DNA of 64,000 nt from contig NZ_SSBL01000014.1 of the NCBI RefSeq assembly GCF_004795105.1, positions 1-64,000 of the forward strand, read 5' to 3'. Positions 25,347 through 36,890 of this stretch are shown here, in pieces. The notes below the pieces were generated by a model. That model did not search any database. It saw only the letters and a program-made list of their open reading frames with translations, and was not told the origin of the DNA. The position numbers and the translations under genes are program-made. The stretch's first letter is position 1. Each line of letters starts with the position of its first letter. Source of the DNA: Streptomyces sp. A0642. Its GTDB lineage: Bacteria > Actinomycetota > Actinomycetes > Streptomycetales > Streptomycetaceae.

Positions 25347-25655
25347 TCAGAGCTTGATCTCGATGTCGACGCCAGCCGGCAGGTCGAGGCGCATCAGCGA
25401 GTCAACCGTCTTCGGGGTGGGGTCGAGAATGTCGATGAGGCGCTTGTGCGTGCGCATCTCGAAGTGCTCGCGAGAGTCCTTGTACTTGTGCGGCGACTTG
25501 ATGACGCAGTACACGTTCTTCTCAGTGGGCAGCGGCACCGGGCCCGCGACCGACGCACCAGTGCGGGTCACCGTCTCGACGATCTTCTTCGCCGAGGAGT
25601 CGATGACCTCGTGGTCGTAGGCCTTGAGCCGGATGCGGATCTTCTGTCCCGCCAT
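25347..25655 (-). CDS. rpsJ: 30S ribosomal protein S10 (NusE)
   Basis: S10, 102 residues, also a transcription antitermination factor that binds NusB and NusG. Start MAGQKIRIRLKAYDHEV; the frame extends upstream only through the leader. It is the first gene of the S10 operon, with a leader of roughly 350 bases, a sigma-HrdB-like promoter at 26013-26040 and a hairpin shared with rpsL. Confidence 0.97.
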   Translation of the reverse strand: MAGQKIRIRLKAYDHEVIDSSAKKIVETVTRTGASVAGPVPLPTEKNVYCVIKSPHKYKDSREHFEMRTHKRLIDILDPTPKTVDSLMRLDLPAGVDIEIKL

Positions 25656-25716
25656 GGCTACTAGTAGTCCTGTCTCTCGTAACGCTCTGGAACCCGTGGT
25701 TCTGGTAACTCCGCCT

Positions 25717-25746
25717 CCGACCCACGCGGTCGGGCGTGTCGCATCC
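25717..25746 (-). promoter_or_regulatory. rpsJ leader hairpin shared with rpsL leader
   Basis: On the minus strand the sequence CCCGACCGCGTGGGTCGG forms a stem-loop (CCGACC with GGTCGG). It lies about 62 bases before the S10 start. The surrounding 27 bases match the rpsL leader (37312-37341) at 25 positions. Confidence 0.7.
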
Positions 25747-25944
25747 CCTCTACGAAAATCTCCCGAAGGAGATCCCAACCAAGGGGGTGCGGGCCTGAGA
25801 CCGCGCTGCCGGGGGTGAAACCCCACCGGGCGCCTGGCCGGTGCCACACATACGCTTCCCGAAAGATTCCCGTACGTCCGGCCCTGGGGGCCGACGAGTA
25901 CTGTGGGACTCGCTTCCGGTCCTCCCGGCGGGAGGCGCGCAGCA

Positions 25945-25975
25945 TTGACACTCAACCGAGCAACCTGGCTAGTGT
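25945..25975 (+). promoter_or_regulatory. Candidate promoter toward the RNA-repair genes
   Basis: TTGACA at 25945-25950 and TAGTGT at 25970-25975 are 19 bases apart on the plus strand. This would give a leader of about 165 bases overlapping the rpsJ promoter. A nearer alternative -10, TACAGT near 26106, lacks a -35. Confidence 0.4.
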
Positions 25976-26012
25976 GCCATACGGGGCACGAGCCTGGCCA
26001 ATCGGGCGGAGG

Positions 26013-26040
26013 ATCTTACCCCCCGCGTCGCCATGGTCAA
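26013..26040 (-). promoter_or_regulatory. rpsJ (S10 operon) promoter
   Basis: On the minus strand TTGACC (26040-26035) and TAAGAT (26018-26013) are 16 bases apart, close to the principal sigma factor consensus. It predicts an S10 leader of about 350 bases. Confidence 0.65.
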
Positions 26041-26144
26041 ACGCGGGCACGAGCCGGGCCGGGCTCCCCCGCGTTATTCGGTCGAGCGCCACCCGTCGCC
26101 GCCCCTACAGTGACCGCCGGACAGAGGCCAGGGGGGCACAGCAC

Positions 26145-27815
26145 ATGCGTACGCACTATCCGCGGACCCCGCATCTGCCCTGGTCGCCCGGGGCCACCTC
26201 CGACGACGTGCGCCTGACCGACCTCGCGGGGCTCACCGGCACGCAGGTCGTGGTCACCGAGAAGCTCGACGGCGAGAACACCACGCTGTACGCCGACGGC
26301 CTGCACGCCCGCTCCCTCGACTCGGCCCACCACCCTTCGCGCGGATGGGTCAAGGCGCTCCAGAGCAGGATCGGCCCCCGCATTCCGGCGGGGTGGCGGA
26401 TCTGCGGCGAGAACGTGTTCGCCCGGCACTCGATCCCGTACGAGGACCTGGCGGGCTACTTCTACGGCTTCTCCGTCTGGGACGGCGACGTCTGTCTGGA
26501 CTGGGACCGGACCGTGGACTTCCTCCGCGACCTCGGGGTCCCGACACCGCCCGTGCTGTGGCGCGGCGTCTTCGACGCCCGCGCCGAGAAGACGCTGCGC
26601 GCGATGAGACCCGACACGGACCGCCAGGAGGGTTACGTCGTCCGCCCCGCCGAAGCCTTTCCCGCCGCCGCGTTCGAACGGCGGGTCGCGAAGTGGGTGC
26701 GGCCGGGCCACGTGACCACGGACACCCACTGGATGCACGCGGCGGTGGTGGAGAACGGGCTGGGCCCGGCCGCCGCCCTCTGGTCCGTGCGTTCGGGCGC
26801 CCCCGTGGACCCGGCGGCCCTGGCCGTCGCCACGGGCACCGGCCCGGGCGACGCACCGGCCGCCCTCGCGACGGCCGACGCCCTGGACGCGCGCGGCAGC
26901 ACCGGCGACGACCGGCTGGCCGGGGTGCTCGCCGCCCTGGTGCACCGCACCCGACGGGCCGCACTCGCCCCGGCGCTCGCCGGACCGCTCGGGATGCGGC
27001 TCGCCCGGCAGACGGCGGACCTCGTCGGCCTGTACCCCGCGCTGCACCGCCCCTACCCGGACGAGCAGCGCCACGGCGGTCTGGCGTGGATGGCGCTCGC
27101 CGCCCGCCTGCCGGTCCTGCACGCGCTGGCGGACGCGCTGGCCGAGGGTCCGGAGGCCCGCGAGGAGGTGGAGTGGTCCGAACTGCACGCCCGGGACGTG
27201 GCCGAACCGGACGGACTGCGTGAGGCCTTCGCCGGTCTGGAGCCGGACGCCGCCGACCGCTGTCTGGCGCAGGCCCGTGAGGCGTACGCGCGCGGCCGCG
27301 TCACCACCGCGGAGGAAGCGGTCGCCGCGACCTGGCGATGGCGGTCCGGTGGCTTCCCTCGCCTGATCCACCTGGCCGGCCCCTCCGGCAGCGGGAAGAG
27401 CACCTTCGCCCGGGGGCTGCCGGGCATCACCACGTACATCTCGCTCGACGACCTGCGCCAGGCCCGGGGCTCGCGCGCCGACCAGAGCGCCAACGAGGAG
27501 GTCATGCGGGAGGGCCTGCGCCGCCTGGACGCCGCCCTGGTCCCCGGCGCCACCGTGGTCTGGGACGCCACCTCCCTCAACCCGCACCAGCGCTCCGTGA
27601 TCCACGCGACCGCCCACCGCCACGACGCCCTGCTCACCCATGCGGTGGCCTGGGTGGGAGCGGAGGAGCTCACCGCGCGCAACGGCCGGCGCGACCATCC
27701 GGTGCCGCCGGACGTCCTGGCCTCGCAGCTGCGCCGCTTCGTGCCCCCGTATCCCGGCCAGGCGCACCGCACCTGGTACATCGGGACGAGCGGAACCGTG
27801 GAGGACCGGGCCTGA
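26145..27815 (+). CDS. RNA ligase-polynucleotide kinase fusion
   Basis: About 556 residues. The N-terminal domain (1-190) is an Rnl2-type RNA ligase: nucleotidyl-transfer motif I EKLDGEN with Lys40 as probable AMP acceptor, then GYFYGFSVWDG, motif IV EGYVVR near 163 and motif V AKWVRPG near 182. A helical middle (190-400) is unassigned. The C-terminal domain has a P-loop GPSGSGKST near residue 412 and the pattern of a 5'-OH polynucleotide kinase. Together they could phosphorylate and reseal broken RNA. ATG 26145 has an AGGGGGG site eight bases upstream; the open frame extends earlier through the rpsJ promoter. It overlaps the next gene by one base. Confidence 0.85.
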   Translation: MRTHYPRTPHLPWSPGATSDDVRLTDLAGLTGTQVVVTEKLDGENTTLYADGLHARSLDSAHHPSRGWVKALQSRIGPRIPAGWRICGENVFARHSIPYEDLAGYFYGFSVWDGDVCLDWDRTVDFLRDLGVPTPPVLWRGVFDARAEKTLRAMRPDTDRQEGYVVRPAEAFPAAAFERRVAKWVRPGHVTTDTHWMHAAVVENGLGPAAALWSVRSGAPVDPAALAVATGTGPGDAPAALATADALDARGSTGDDRLAGVLAALVHRTRRAALAPALAGPLGMRLARQTADLVGLYPALHRPYPDEQRHGGLAWMALAARLPVLHALADALAEGPEAREEVEWSELHARDVAEPDGLREAFAGLEPDAADRCLAQAREAYARGRVTTAEEAVAATWRWRSGGFPRLIHLAGPSGSGKSTFARGLPGITTYISLDDLRQARGSRADQSANEEVMREGLRRLDAALVPGATVVWDATSLNPHQRSVIHATAHRHDALLTHAVAWVGAEELTARNGRRDHPVPPDVLASQLRRFVPPYPGQAHRTWYIGTSGTVEDRA

Positions 27816-30031
27816 TGCGTACGAGCGAGGAGATCTACCACCGGGTCCGCTGGGACCCCCGGTTCGACCCGGCGCGCTTCGTCCTGGGCGTCGCCCAGCG
27901 CGGCCGGGACCCTGAGCGGGTGCCGCTGGACCGCTTCACGCCGGGCGGCGACATCCCCTGGCACCGCGTGCTGTTCGTCGAGGCGGACGGCGAGGTGGTG
28001 TGGGACCGGTCCACGGGGGCCGACCGGATCGACGCGACGGACGCGGGCCGGGTCAGCACCCCGCGCCGGCTCCCCTCCCCCTACTTCACCTCCCGCACCC
28101 CGCACGCCTTCTCCCCTGCCACGGGCACCTGGGAACCGGCGCCCGCCCGGACCCCGGGCCCGTCCGGTCCGCTGACGGTGCTCACCTGGAACACCCTCTG
28201 GGACCGCTACGACAGCGACCGCATCGACACGGCCCGCCGCCGCCCGCTCCTCCTCGACGCCCTGCGCGCGGCGGACGCCGACGTCATCGCGCTCCAGGAG
28301 GCGGAGCCCGTGCTGCTGGACCTCCTGCTCGGCTGCGACTGGCTGCGGGCGGGATACGTCCTCGCCGCCGGCCCGGCCGGCCGCGACGTGGCGGACAACG
28401 GCCTGCTGCTGTTCAGCCGCCTGCCGGTGAGCGAGGCGGGTCTGCACGCACTCGGCCCGCACAAGGCGGTGGCCGCGGCCGTCGTCGAGACGGCCGAGGG
28501 CCCCGTCACGGTCGCCGTGACGCACCTCAGCAGCGACCACTCCCCCGACGGAGCGGCCCGCCGCGACCACGAACTCGCCGACCTGGCAACCGGGTTGGCC
28601 GCGATACAGGGCGAGCTGCTCCTCGTCGGCGACTTCAACGACGGCGGCGACCGCCCGCAGACACGCCTGACGATGACGGACGCCTGGAGCGAGGCGCACG
28701 GCGCCGCCGACCACACCCCCACCTTCGACCCCTCCGTGAACCCGCTGGCCGCGGTCTCCTCCCTGTCCGGCCGCGCCTCCCGCCTGGACAGGGTCCTGCT
28801 GCGTACCGAACGGCTGCGCACCCGGTCGGCGGCCCTGACGGGCGAGGTGCCCGGACCGGAGGGGCTGTACGTCTCCGACCACTACGGCGTACGGGCGGAG
28901 CTGGGCCCGCCGCTCGCGGCGTCCGACACGGACCGCGTCGCTGAGCTGAGCCCACCACGTCCGGCGGCCGACACGGACCGCATCACGGAGCGGGTCACCG
29001 CGGCCCTCCCCGGCGCCCGGGTCCACGTCGTCGGCTCCCGCCGCATGGGCTGTGCGGCCCCCGACGCGGACCTGGACCTGGTCGCGGCGCTGCCCGGGGC
29101 CCCCGATCCGGCGGGGGTACGTCAACGGCTGGCCGCCGCGTTCCCGGAGGCGCGGGACCTGCGCGAGGTGACGGGGGCCCGGGTCCCCGGCCTCCGCTGG
29201 CGGCTCGACGGCCTCCGGGTCGACCTCGCCACGGTGCCGACCGGCTCCCTCTCCCCCGCCGAGGCGGTCGCCCGCCGGACGGAGCTGGGCGAGGCGGCCG
29301 CCGTCGCCCTGAGCGCGGTGAGCGACGCCGAAGCGGTACTCGCGGCGACGGACCCGCACCGGGACGCCTTCGCCGCCCTCGCCCGGGACGTCAAGGCGTG
29401 GGCGGCGGCACGGGGCCTCGACTCCGCGCCGTGCGGCGGACTGCCCGGGCTGGCCTGGGCGGTCCTCGCGGCCCGTACCGCACACGAGGCCGGCGACCTG
29501 CCGCCGCTCGCGCTGCTCCGGCACTTCTTCGCTACCTGGGCGATGTGGGACTGGGGAGCACCGGTGGGCCCCGGCCCTTCGCGGGGCCCCGTCACGGTGC
29601 TGACGCCGACAGCGCCGGTGCGGTCCTGCACCACCCAGGTCTCCGCCGCCGGCCGCGATCTGCTCACCGCCGAGCTCTACCGCGCCTGGGAGATCACGGA
29701 CGCCGCCGAGGACGACCAGGACCCGCGCCCTCTGCTCTGCACCTCGCCGCACCTCTCGGAGCAGCACATGTCGTGGGCCCTCGCCTCGATCCCCTCGGGC
29801 GCTCCGGACGAGGGGCGGCTACGCGGCCGCCTCCTCGCCCTGTCCGCCGCCCTCACCGACGCGGGCGCCCCCGACTGCCGCATCTGGCCCCGCCCGCTCA
29901 CGGCCGACGGCCGCACGGGGTACGCGATCGGGCTGGGGGCGACCCCGCCGGACGCCGTCCGGCTGGCGGAGATCGGGGCGGAGGTGCTGCGAGGAATCCG
30001 GGGGGCGTCGGTGGTCCCGGTACGTATATAG
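27815..30031 (+). CDS. MJ1316 / EEP phosphatase-nuclease / poly(A)-polymerase-like fusion
   Basis: About 738 residues in at least three parts. Residues 1-75 resemble the DUF504/MJ1316 domain linked to RNA-end recognition (WHRVLFVEADGEVVWDR). Residues 115-360 are an endonuclease/exonuclease/phosphatase fold: TWNTLWDRYD, ALQEAE, GDFND near 271, SDHYGVRAEL. From about 395 a nucleotidyltransferase like class I poly(A) polymerases has GSRRMG followed by DADLDLV, then a central helical domain and a C-terminal RNA-binding-like region. The start overlaps the ligase-kinase stop (TGATG), so the two are coupled. Likely role: cleaning and extending RNA ends before ligation; substrate unknown. Confidence 0.8.
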   Translation: MRTSEEIYHRVRWDPRFDPARFVLGVAQRGRDPERVPLDRFTPGGDIPWHRVLFVEADGEVVWDRSTGADRIDATDAGRVSTPRRLPSPYFTSRTPHAFSPATGTWEPAPARTPGPSGPLTVLTWNTLWDRYDSDRIDTARRRPLLLDALRAADADVIALQEAEPVLLDLLLGCDWLRAGYVLAAGPAGRDVADNGLLLFSRLPVSEAGLHALGPHKAVAAAVVETAEGPVTVAVTHLSSDHSPDGAARRDHELADLATGLAAIQGELLLVGDFNDGGDRPQTRLTMTDAWSEAHGAADHTPTFDPSVNPLAAVSSLSGRASRLDRVLLRTERLRTRSAALTGEVPGPEGLYVSDHYGVRAELGPPLAASDTDRVAELSPPRPAADTDRITERVTAALPGARVHVVGSRRMGCAAPDADLDLVAALPGAPDPAGVRQRLAAAFPEARDLREVTGARVPGLRWRLDGLRVDLATVPTGSLSPAEAVARRTELGEAAAVALSAVSDAEAVLAATDPHRDAFAALARDVKAWAAARGLDSAPCGGLPGLAWAVLAARTAHEAGDLPPLALLRHFFATWAMWDWGAPVGPGPSRGPVTVLTPTAPVRSCTTQVSAAGRDLLTAELYRAWEITDAAEDDQDPRPLLCTSPHLSEQHMSWALASIPSGAPDEGRLRGRLLALSAALTDAGAPDCRIWPRPLTADGRTGYAIGLGATPPDAVRLAEIGAEVLRGIRGASVVPVRI

Positions 30032-30034
30032 GGG

Positions 30035-30152
30035 TCAGCGCCCAGCGGCGTACGGGACGAGACCCGCCCACGCGTCCTCACCGAAGGTGAGCTGCGGCAC
30101 CGACAGGTCCTTCGAGTCACGGACGTGCACCGCCCCGGGTGCAACCGCGACC
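30035..30152 (-). pseudogene. 3' remnant of a DUF397 gene
   Basis: Minus-strand translation gives AVHVRDSKDLSVPQLTFG and then EDAWAGLV, ending at TGA (30035-30037). This is the C-terminal half of a DUF397 protein, small partners of XRE-type regulators in Streptomyces. The homology stops abruptly at about 30150, where an unrelated gene remnant begins. Confidence 0.7.
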
Positions 30153-30411
30153 TGCGGATCGAGCTGACCGACACCGGGGCGACCGTCTCCCCACCCCCTC
30201 CGCCCCCGACGCTCACGAGGAGGGCGGGCGCTGCCTGCTCATCGTCGACGCGCTCGCCGACCGCTGGGGCGTGATCGAGGGCCCGGTTCCGCGGAAGACG
30301 GTCTGGGCGGAACTCGACCTCCCACCCGGCCGAGTCCACCGGGTCGTGGTCACCCGCGACCCCCGGGGCCACGACCCGGTGACCCACGACGCGGCTGTCC
30401 ACGACGTCTAA
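30150..30411 (+). pseudogene. Frameshifted remnant of an anti-sigma-like ATP-binding protein
   Basis: The plus strand first encodes DLRIELTDTGATVS and then, after a one-base frame change, GGRCLLIVDALADRWGV and PRKTVWAELDLPPG. These match the C-terminal part of the HATPase_c regulators that usually neighbour DUF397 genes. No start or complete ATP-binding fold is present. Confidence 0.7.
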
Positions 30412-30565
30412 AGGCTTTTAAAGAACTCAGGGAAACAACCCCACCCAACCCGACCCGGCCCCCGTCCTGACCTGCATCACTCGCGCGAGTGAACCTGGGC
30501 AACTGGGCTGGATTCGAGGCCGGTTGTTCGGCATATGCTCGCCGCGACAACCACAGAACTGAGAC

Positions 30566-30601
30566 GGCCCCCGCCGAGACTGACAATCTCAACCGGGGGC
30601 C
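30566..30601 (+). promoter_or_regulatory. Leader stem-loop before the winged-helix gene
   Basis: GGCCCCCG (30566-30573) pairs with CGGGGGCC (30594-30601), and GAGA/TCTC pairs inside. A GGAAGG ribosome site follows nine bases later. A dyad GGTTGT-N19-ACAACC lies just upstream (30522-30552). No T tract, so this looks like a regulatory leader rather than a terminator. Confidence 0.55.
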
Positions 30602-30629
30602 TGACCACGAGGAAGGCAACAACTTCCCG

Positions 30630-31592
30630 ATGGCTATCCCGCAGGTTATCGCGCCCCCGTGCGCCCAGTCCGGCTCCCCCGGCACCCTCCCCGACGTCAC
30701 GCCGACATCCGGCGTCATCCACGTCAACGCCCGCCACGTCTCCGGCTTCGTGATCATCGGCAACCACCTCGCCCAGCATCACGAGCTCTCCCTCATCGCG
30801 ATCGGCCTCGCCGTCCACATCCAGTCACTGCCCGCCGGAGCGAAGGTCGGCATCAAGGTCCTCACCGACCGCTTCCCCGAGAGCGAAGCCCGCATCACCG
30901 CCGCCCTGCACGAACTGGAAGCCAAGGGCTACCTCCACCGCAGCCGGGTACGCCTCTCCGACGGCCGCGTCATCACCCGCACGATCTCGTACAACCGCCC
31001 GGGCGCCGACGCGCCCCCGGCCACCACACCTCCACAACGACAGCCCCGGCGGCACGCACCCGCCGAGCCGCCCCCCGCGCCCGCTCCGCCTCCGCCCCCT
31101 CCCCCGGTCGCGGAACCCGCGCCACCGCTCCCCGCGCCCGTCCGCGTACCGGCACCCACCGCACCCAGGACGCCACTCCCGCCGCTGCCCCAGCCCCACA
31201 AGCCCACCGAGGAACTACTCCGAACCGCCGCGGCCGTCCTCGCCGACCTACGCCGCCACGCTCCCCAACTCACCTTCCGGATGGCCGACATCGAGGAACT
31301 CGCCCCCGGCATCGCCGCCTGGCTCGAACGCGACACCCACCCCGACGCCATCCGCCACGCGCTCACCAGCGACCTCCCCACCCCCGTCAAACACCCGGCG
31401 AAGTTCATCCGCCACCGCATCACCACCCTCGTGCCGCCCCCACTCCCCGGCACCACGGACCTCGCACCCCCACCCCGCCGCAAGGCCCTCGTCATCCCGC
31501 TCCAGAACTGCGACACCTGTGACCGTGCCTTCCGCGCCACCCACCCCGGCCACTGCCGCGACTGCCGAACCGATCTCCTGGAGGCCGCTTAG
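30630..31592 (+). CDS. Winged-helix protein with proline-rich linker and zinc-ribbon tail
   Basis: About 320 residues from ATG 30630; the frame is open from 30489, but that part overlaps the leader hairpin. Residues 25-115 form a winged helix-turn-helix (LSLIAIGLAVHIQSLPAGAK; ARITAALHELEAKGYLHRSR). A proline-rich linker (about 130-190) follows, then a helical domain and a C-terminal zinc-ribbon-like CDTC...CRDC. Such proteins are common in Streptomyces and usually labelled helix-turn-helix; the function is unknown. The Uma2-like gene follows immediately and is probably cotranscribed. Confidence 0.75.
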   Translation: MAIPQVIAPPCAQSGSPGTLPDVTPTSGVIHVNARHVSGFVIIGNHLAQHHELSLIAIGLAVHIQSLPAGAKVGIKVLTDRFPESEARITAALHELEAKGYLHRSRVRLSDGRVITRTISYNRPGADAPPATTPPQRQPRRHAPAEPPPAPAPPPPPPPVAEPAPPLPAPVRVPAPTAPRTPLPPLPQPHKPTEELLRTAAAVLADLRRHAPQLTFRMADIEELAPGIAAWLERDTHPDAIRHALTSDLPTPVKHPAKFIRHRITTLVPPPLPGTTDLAPPPRRKALVIPLQNCDTCDRAFRATHPGHCRDCRTDLLEAA

Positions 31593-31644
31593 CATGAACG
31601 TGACGACCCCCCTTGCCTCCGGGCACAGACGAGGAGCGCACGCC

Positions 31645-32232
31645 ATGGCCATCGCCTCAGAACGTGCAGAGCGGGACTCGGCCCGCTACCGGGCCATGCG
31701 CGAGATCGTCGGACAGATGCAGGACAGCGTTCCCGGCAAGCTGGAGATCACCAAGGAAGGGATCGTGCACGACATGATGGCCCCGGGGCGCCCCCACGAA
31801 CTGACCACGGCCCGGGTGAGTCGTCGCCTGGAGAAGCTGATGCCGGACGAGATCGTGGCGCACACAGGGACCCCGGACGTCGAGGAAGAACCGGCGGGCA
31901 TCATGCGCCATCCGGACGTCATGGTGATCGCCGAGGCCGACATGGAGGGGCAGGGGTCCTTCGATCCCCGGACCGTCATCGCGGCCGTCGAAGTCGTCTC
32001 GCAGTCGAACCCGGACAACGACTGGGTGAGCAAGATGCGCGACTATCCGCTTCTCGGCATCCCCGTCTACGCCATCTTCGATCCGCGCTCGGGTACGGGC
32101 GCCGTCCTGTCCGACATCCACCCGACGCCGCAGGGCCCCCGCTACGCCACCCGCAAGGATTTCGTGTACGGAGAGGACGTCACCATCGCGGAGTGGACCA
32201 TTGCGACCAGTGACCTCCCCCGCTACGAGTAG
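31645..32232 (+). CDS. Uma2-family putative endonuclease
   Basis: About 195 residues of the Uma2 family, a PD-(D/E)XK nuclease-like fold. Core residues read HPDVMVI, then AAVEVVSQSNPDNDWVSKM with Glu and Lys in the expected places, and YPLLGIPVYAIFDP. Uma2 proteins are multicopy in Streptomyces and no role is established. ATG 31645 has GAGGAG eight bases upstream; ATG 31594 is equally well placed after GGAGG and would couple it to the previous gene, adding 17 residues. Confidence 0.8.
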   Translation: MAIASERAERDSARYRAMREIVGQMQDSVPGKLEITKEGIVHDMMAPGRPHELTTARVSRRLEKLMPDEIVAHTGTPDVEEEPAGIMRHPDVMVIAEADMEGQGSFDPRTVIAAVEVVSQSNPDNDWVSKMRDYPLLGIPVYAIFDPRSGTGAVLSDIHPTPQGPRYATRKDFVYGEDVTIAEWTIATSDLPRYE

Positions 32233-32334
32233 ACCGTCCCGGTGCTGGACCTACTCGGGTAGCGCGCCCGGGAGCGCCGGCCGCACCTGATACGCCTCGG
32301 GCCGGACCCGCCCGCCCTCTGGCAGACTCCCGTC

Positions 32335-32802
32335 ATGCCTGTACGCACCACTCAAAGCTGGGCCCTGCGCCCCGCCACCCCCGACGACGTCGAGGCCATA
32401 GCCGATCTCCGGGCTGTCGTGATGCGCCCGGATCTCGTCCGCCTCGGCCGCTACGACGAACACCGGGTGCGCCAACGGCTGCGCGACTCCTATCTTCCCG
32501 AGTACACCTCGGTGATCGTCGTCGACGGCCGGTTCGGCGGGAGCGTCACGCTGCGGCCGTTCGAGGAGGGCCGGTGCCTGGAGAGCTTCTTCCTCGCCGA
32601 GGAGCACCAGGGGCGGGGCATCGGATCGGCCGTGCTGAGCGCCCTGCTCGCCCGTACGGACGCCGAAGGGACGCCGGTCCGGCTCAACGTGCTCCAGGGC
32701 AGCGCCGCCCGGCGGCTCTACGAGCGGCACGGATTCGCCACGGAACGCGAGGACCCGGTCGACGTGTTCATGGTGCGCCGGGCGCCCGTACCCGCCGTAT
32801 GA
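32335..32802 (+). CDS. GNAT family N-acetyltransferase
   Basis: Protein of 155 residues with the acetyl-CoA-binding motif EEHQGRGIGSAVLSALL (about 80-97) and a C-terminal RLYERHGFATEREDPVDVFM, typical of GNAT enzymes. Substrate unknown. A strong bidirectional terminator separates it from the convergent tuf gene. Confidence 0.88.
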   Translation: MPVRTTQSWALRPATPDDVEAIADLRAVVMRPDLVRLGRYDEHRVRQRLRDSYLPEYTSVIVVDGRFGGSVTLRPFEEGRCLESFFLAEEHQGRGIGSAVLSALLARTDAEGTPVRLNVLQGSAARRLYERHGFATEREDPVDVFMVRRAPVPAV

Positions 32803-32810
32803 GACAAGAA

Positions 32811-32854
32811 GAAGGGCCCCGTCCCACCGCTTGCGCGGCGGGACGGGGCCCTTC
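32811..32854. terminator. Bidirectional terminator between GNAT gene and tuf
   Basis: GAAGGGCCCCGTCCC and GGGACGGGGCCCTTC pair as a long stem around a CCGC-TTGC-GCGG tip. It serves convergent genes. Confidence 0.9.
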
Positions 32855-32897
32855 TCGGTGCTCTTGTGCGGAGCTACCAGGTCAGACGCTCAAGTGA

Positions 32898-34091
<1,194 letters not shown>

Positions 34092-34166
34092 TGGGGTCCT
34101 CCTGAGTGGTTCTGTACGCCTTGCTTCATCGGCGCCAGGTGATCTTTGCTGGGATGCCGGTGCCGG

Positions 34167-34206
34167 GGGCATTCGCCACGCTGCTTACGCGCTGCGACGA
34201 ATGCCC
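34167..34206 (-). terminator. Stem-loop between fusA and tuf
   Basis: GGGCATTCG (34167-34175) pairs perfectly with CGAATGCCC (34198-34206) around a 22-base loop. It may attenuate readthrough or mark a processing site before tuf. Confidence 0.5.
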
Positions 34207-34249
34207 GACCGGGCTCCGGTGATAAGCCTAAAGCGTGTGCTCCGAAGAG

Positions 34250-36379
<2,130 letters not shown>

Positions 36380-36417
36380 AAGGCTCAATCTTCTCTCGGT
36401 CTCGATGGGGTAAGCGA

Positions 36418-36888
36418 CTACCAGCGGTAGTGCGCGAAGGCCTTGTTGGACTCGGCCATCTTGTGGGTGTCCTCGCGCTTCTTGACGGCAGCGCCAAGAC
36501 CGTTGGAGGCGTCGAGCAGCTCGTTCATGAGCCGCTCGGTCATCGTCTTCTCGCGACGGGCGCGGGAGTAACCCACGATCCAGCGCAGCGAGAGGGTGGC
36601 GGCACGACCGGGCTTGACCTCGATCGGCACCTGGTAGGTCGCGCCACCGACGCGGCGGGACTTGACCTCGAGCGAGGGCTTGACGTTCTCAAGCGCGCGC
36701 TTCAGCGTGATGACCGGGTCTGCGCCGGTCTTCTCGCGGAGGCCTTCCATGGCGCCGTACACGATCCGCTCGGCGGTGGAACGCTTGCCGTCGAGCAGGA
36801 TCTTGTTGATCAGCGACGTGACAAGAGGAGAGCTGTAGACCGGGTCGATGATGACCGGGCGCTTCGGGGCGGGGCCCTTACGAGGCAT
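36418..36888 (-). CDS. rpsG: 30S ribosomal protein S7
   Basis: S7, 156 residues, nucleates assembly of the small-subunit head. MPRKGPAPKRPVIIDPVY start and MAESNKAFAHYRW end are conserved. Two bases separate it from rpsL. Confidence 0.97.
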   Translation of the reverse strand: MPRKGPAPKRPVIIDPVYSSPLVTSLINKILLDGKRSTAERIVYGAMEGLREKTGADPVITLKRALENVKPSLEVKSRRVGGATYQVPIEVKPGRAATLSLRWIVGYSRARREKTMTERLMNELLDASNGLGAAVKKREDTHKMAESNKAFAHYRW

Positions 36889-36890
36889 TC

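Noticed and set aside
28960..30031. Second protein of the repair cassette ending in a 2H (LigT-type) phosphoesterase
   Set aside because: The two HxT/S motifs of that fold are not visible; the C-terminal part fits the end of a poly(A)-polymerase-like enzyme better.
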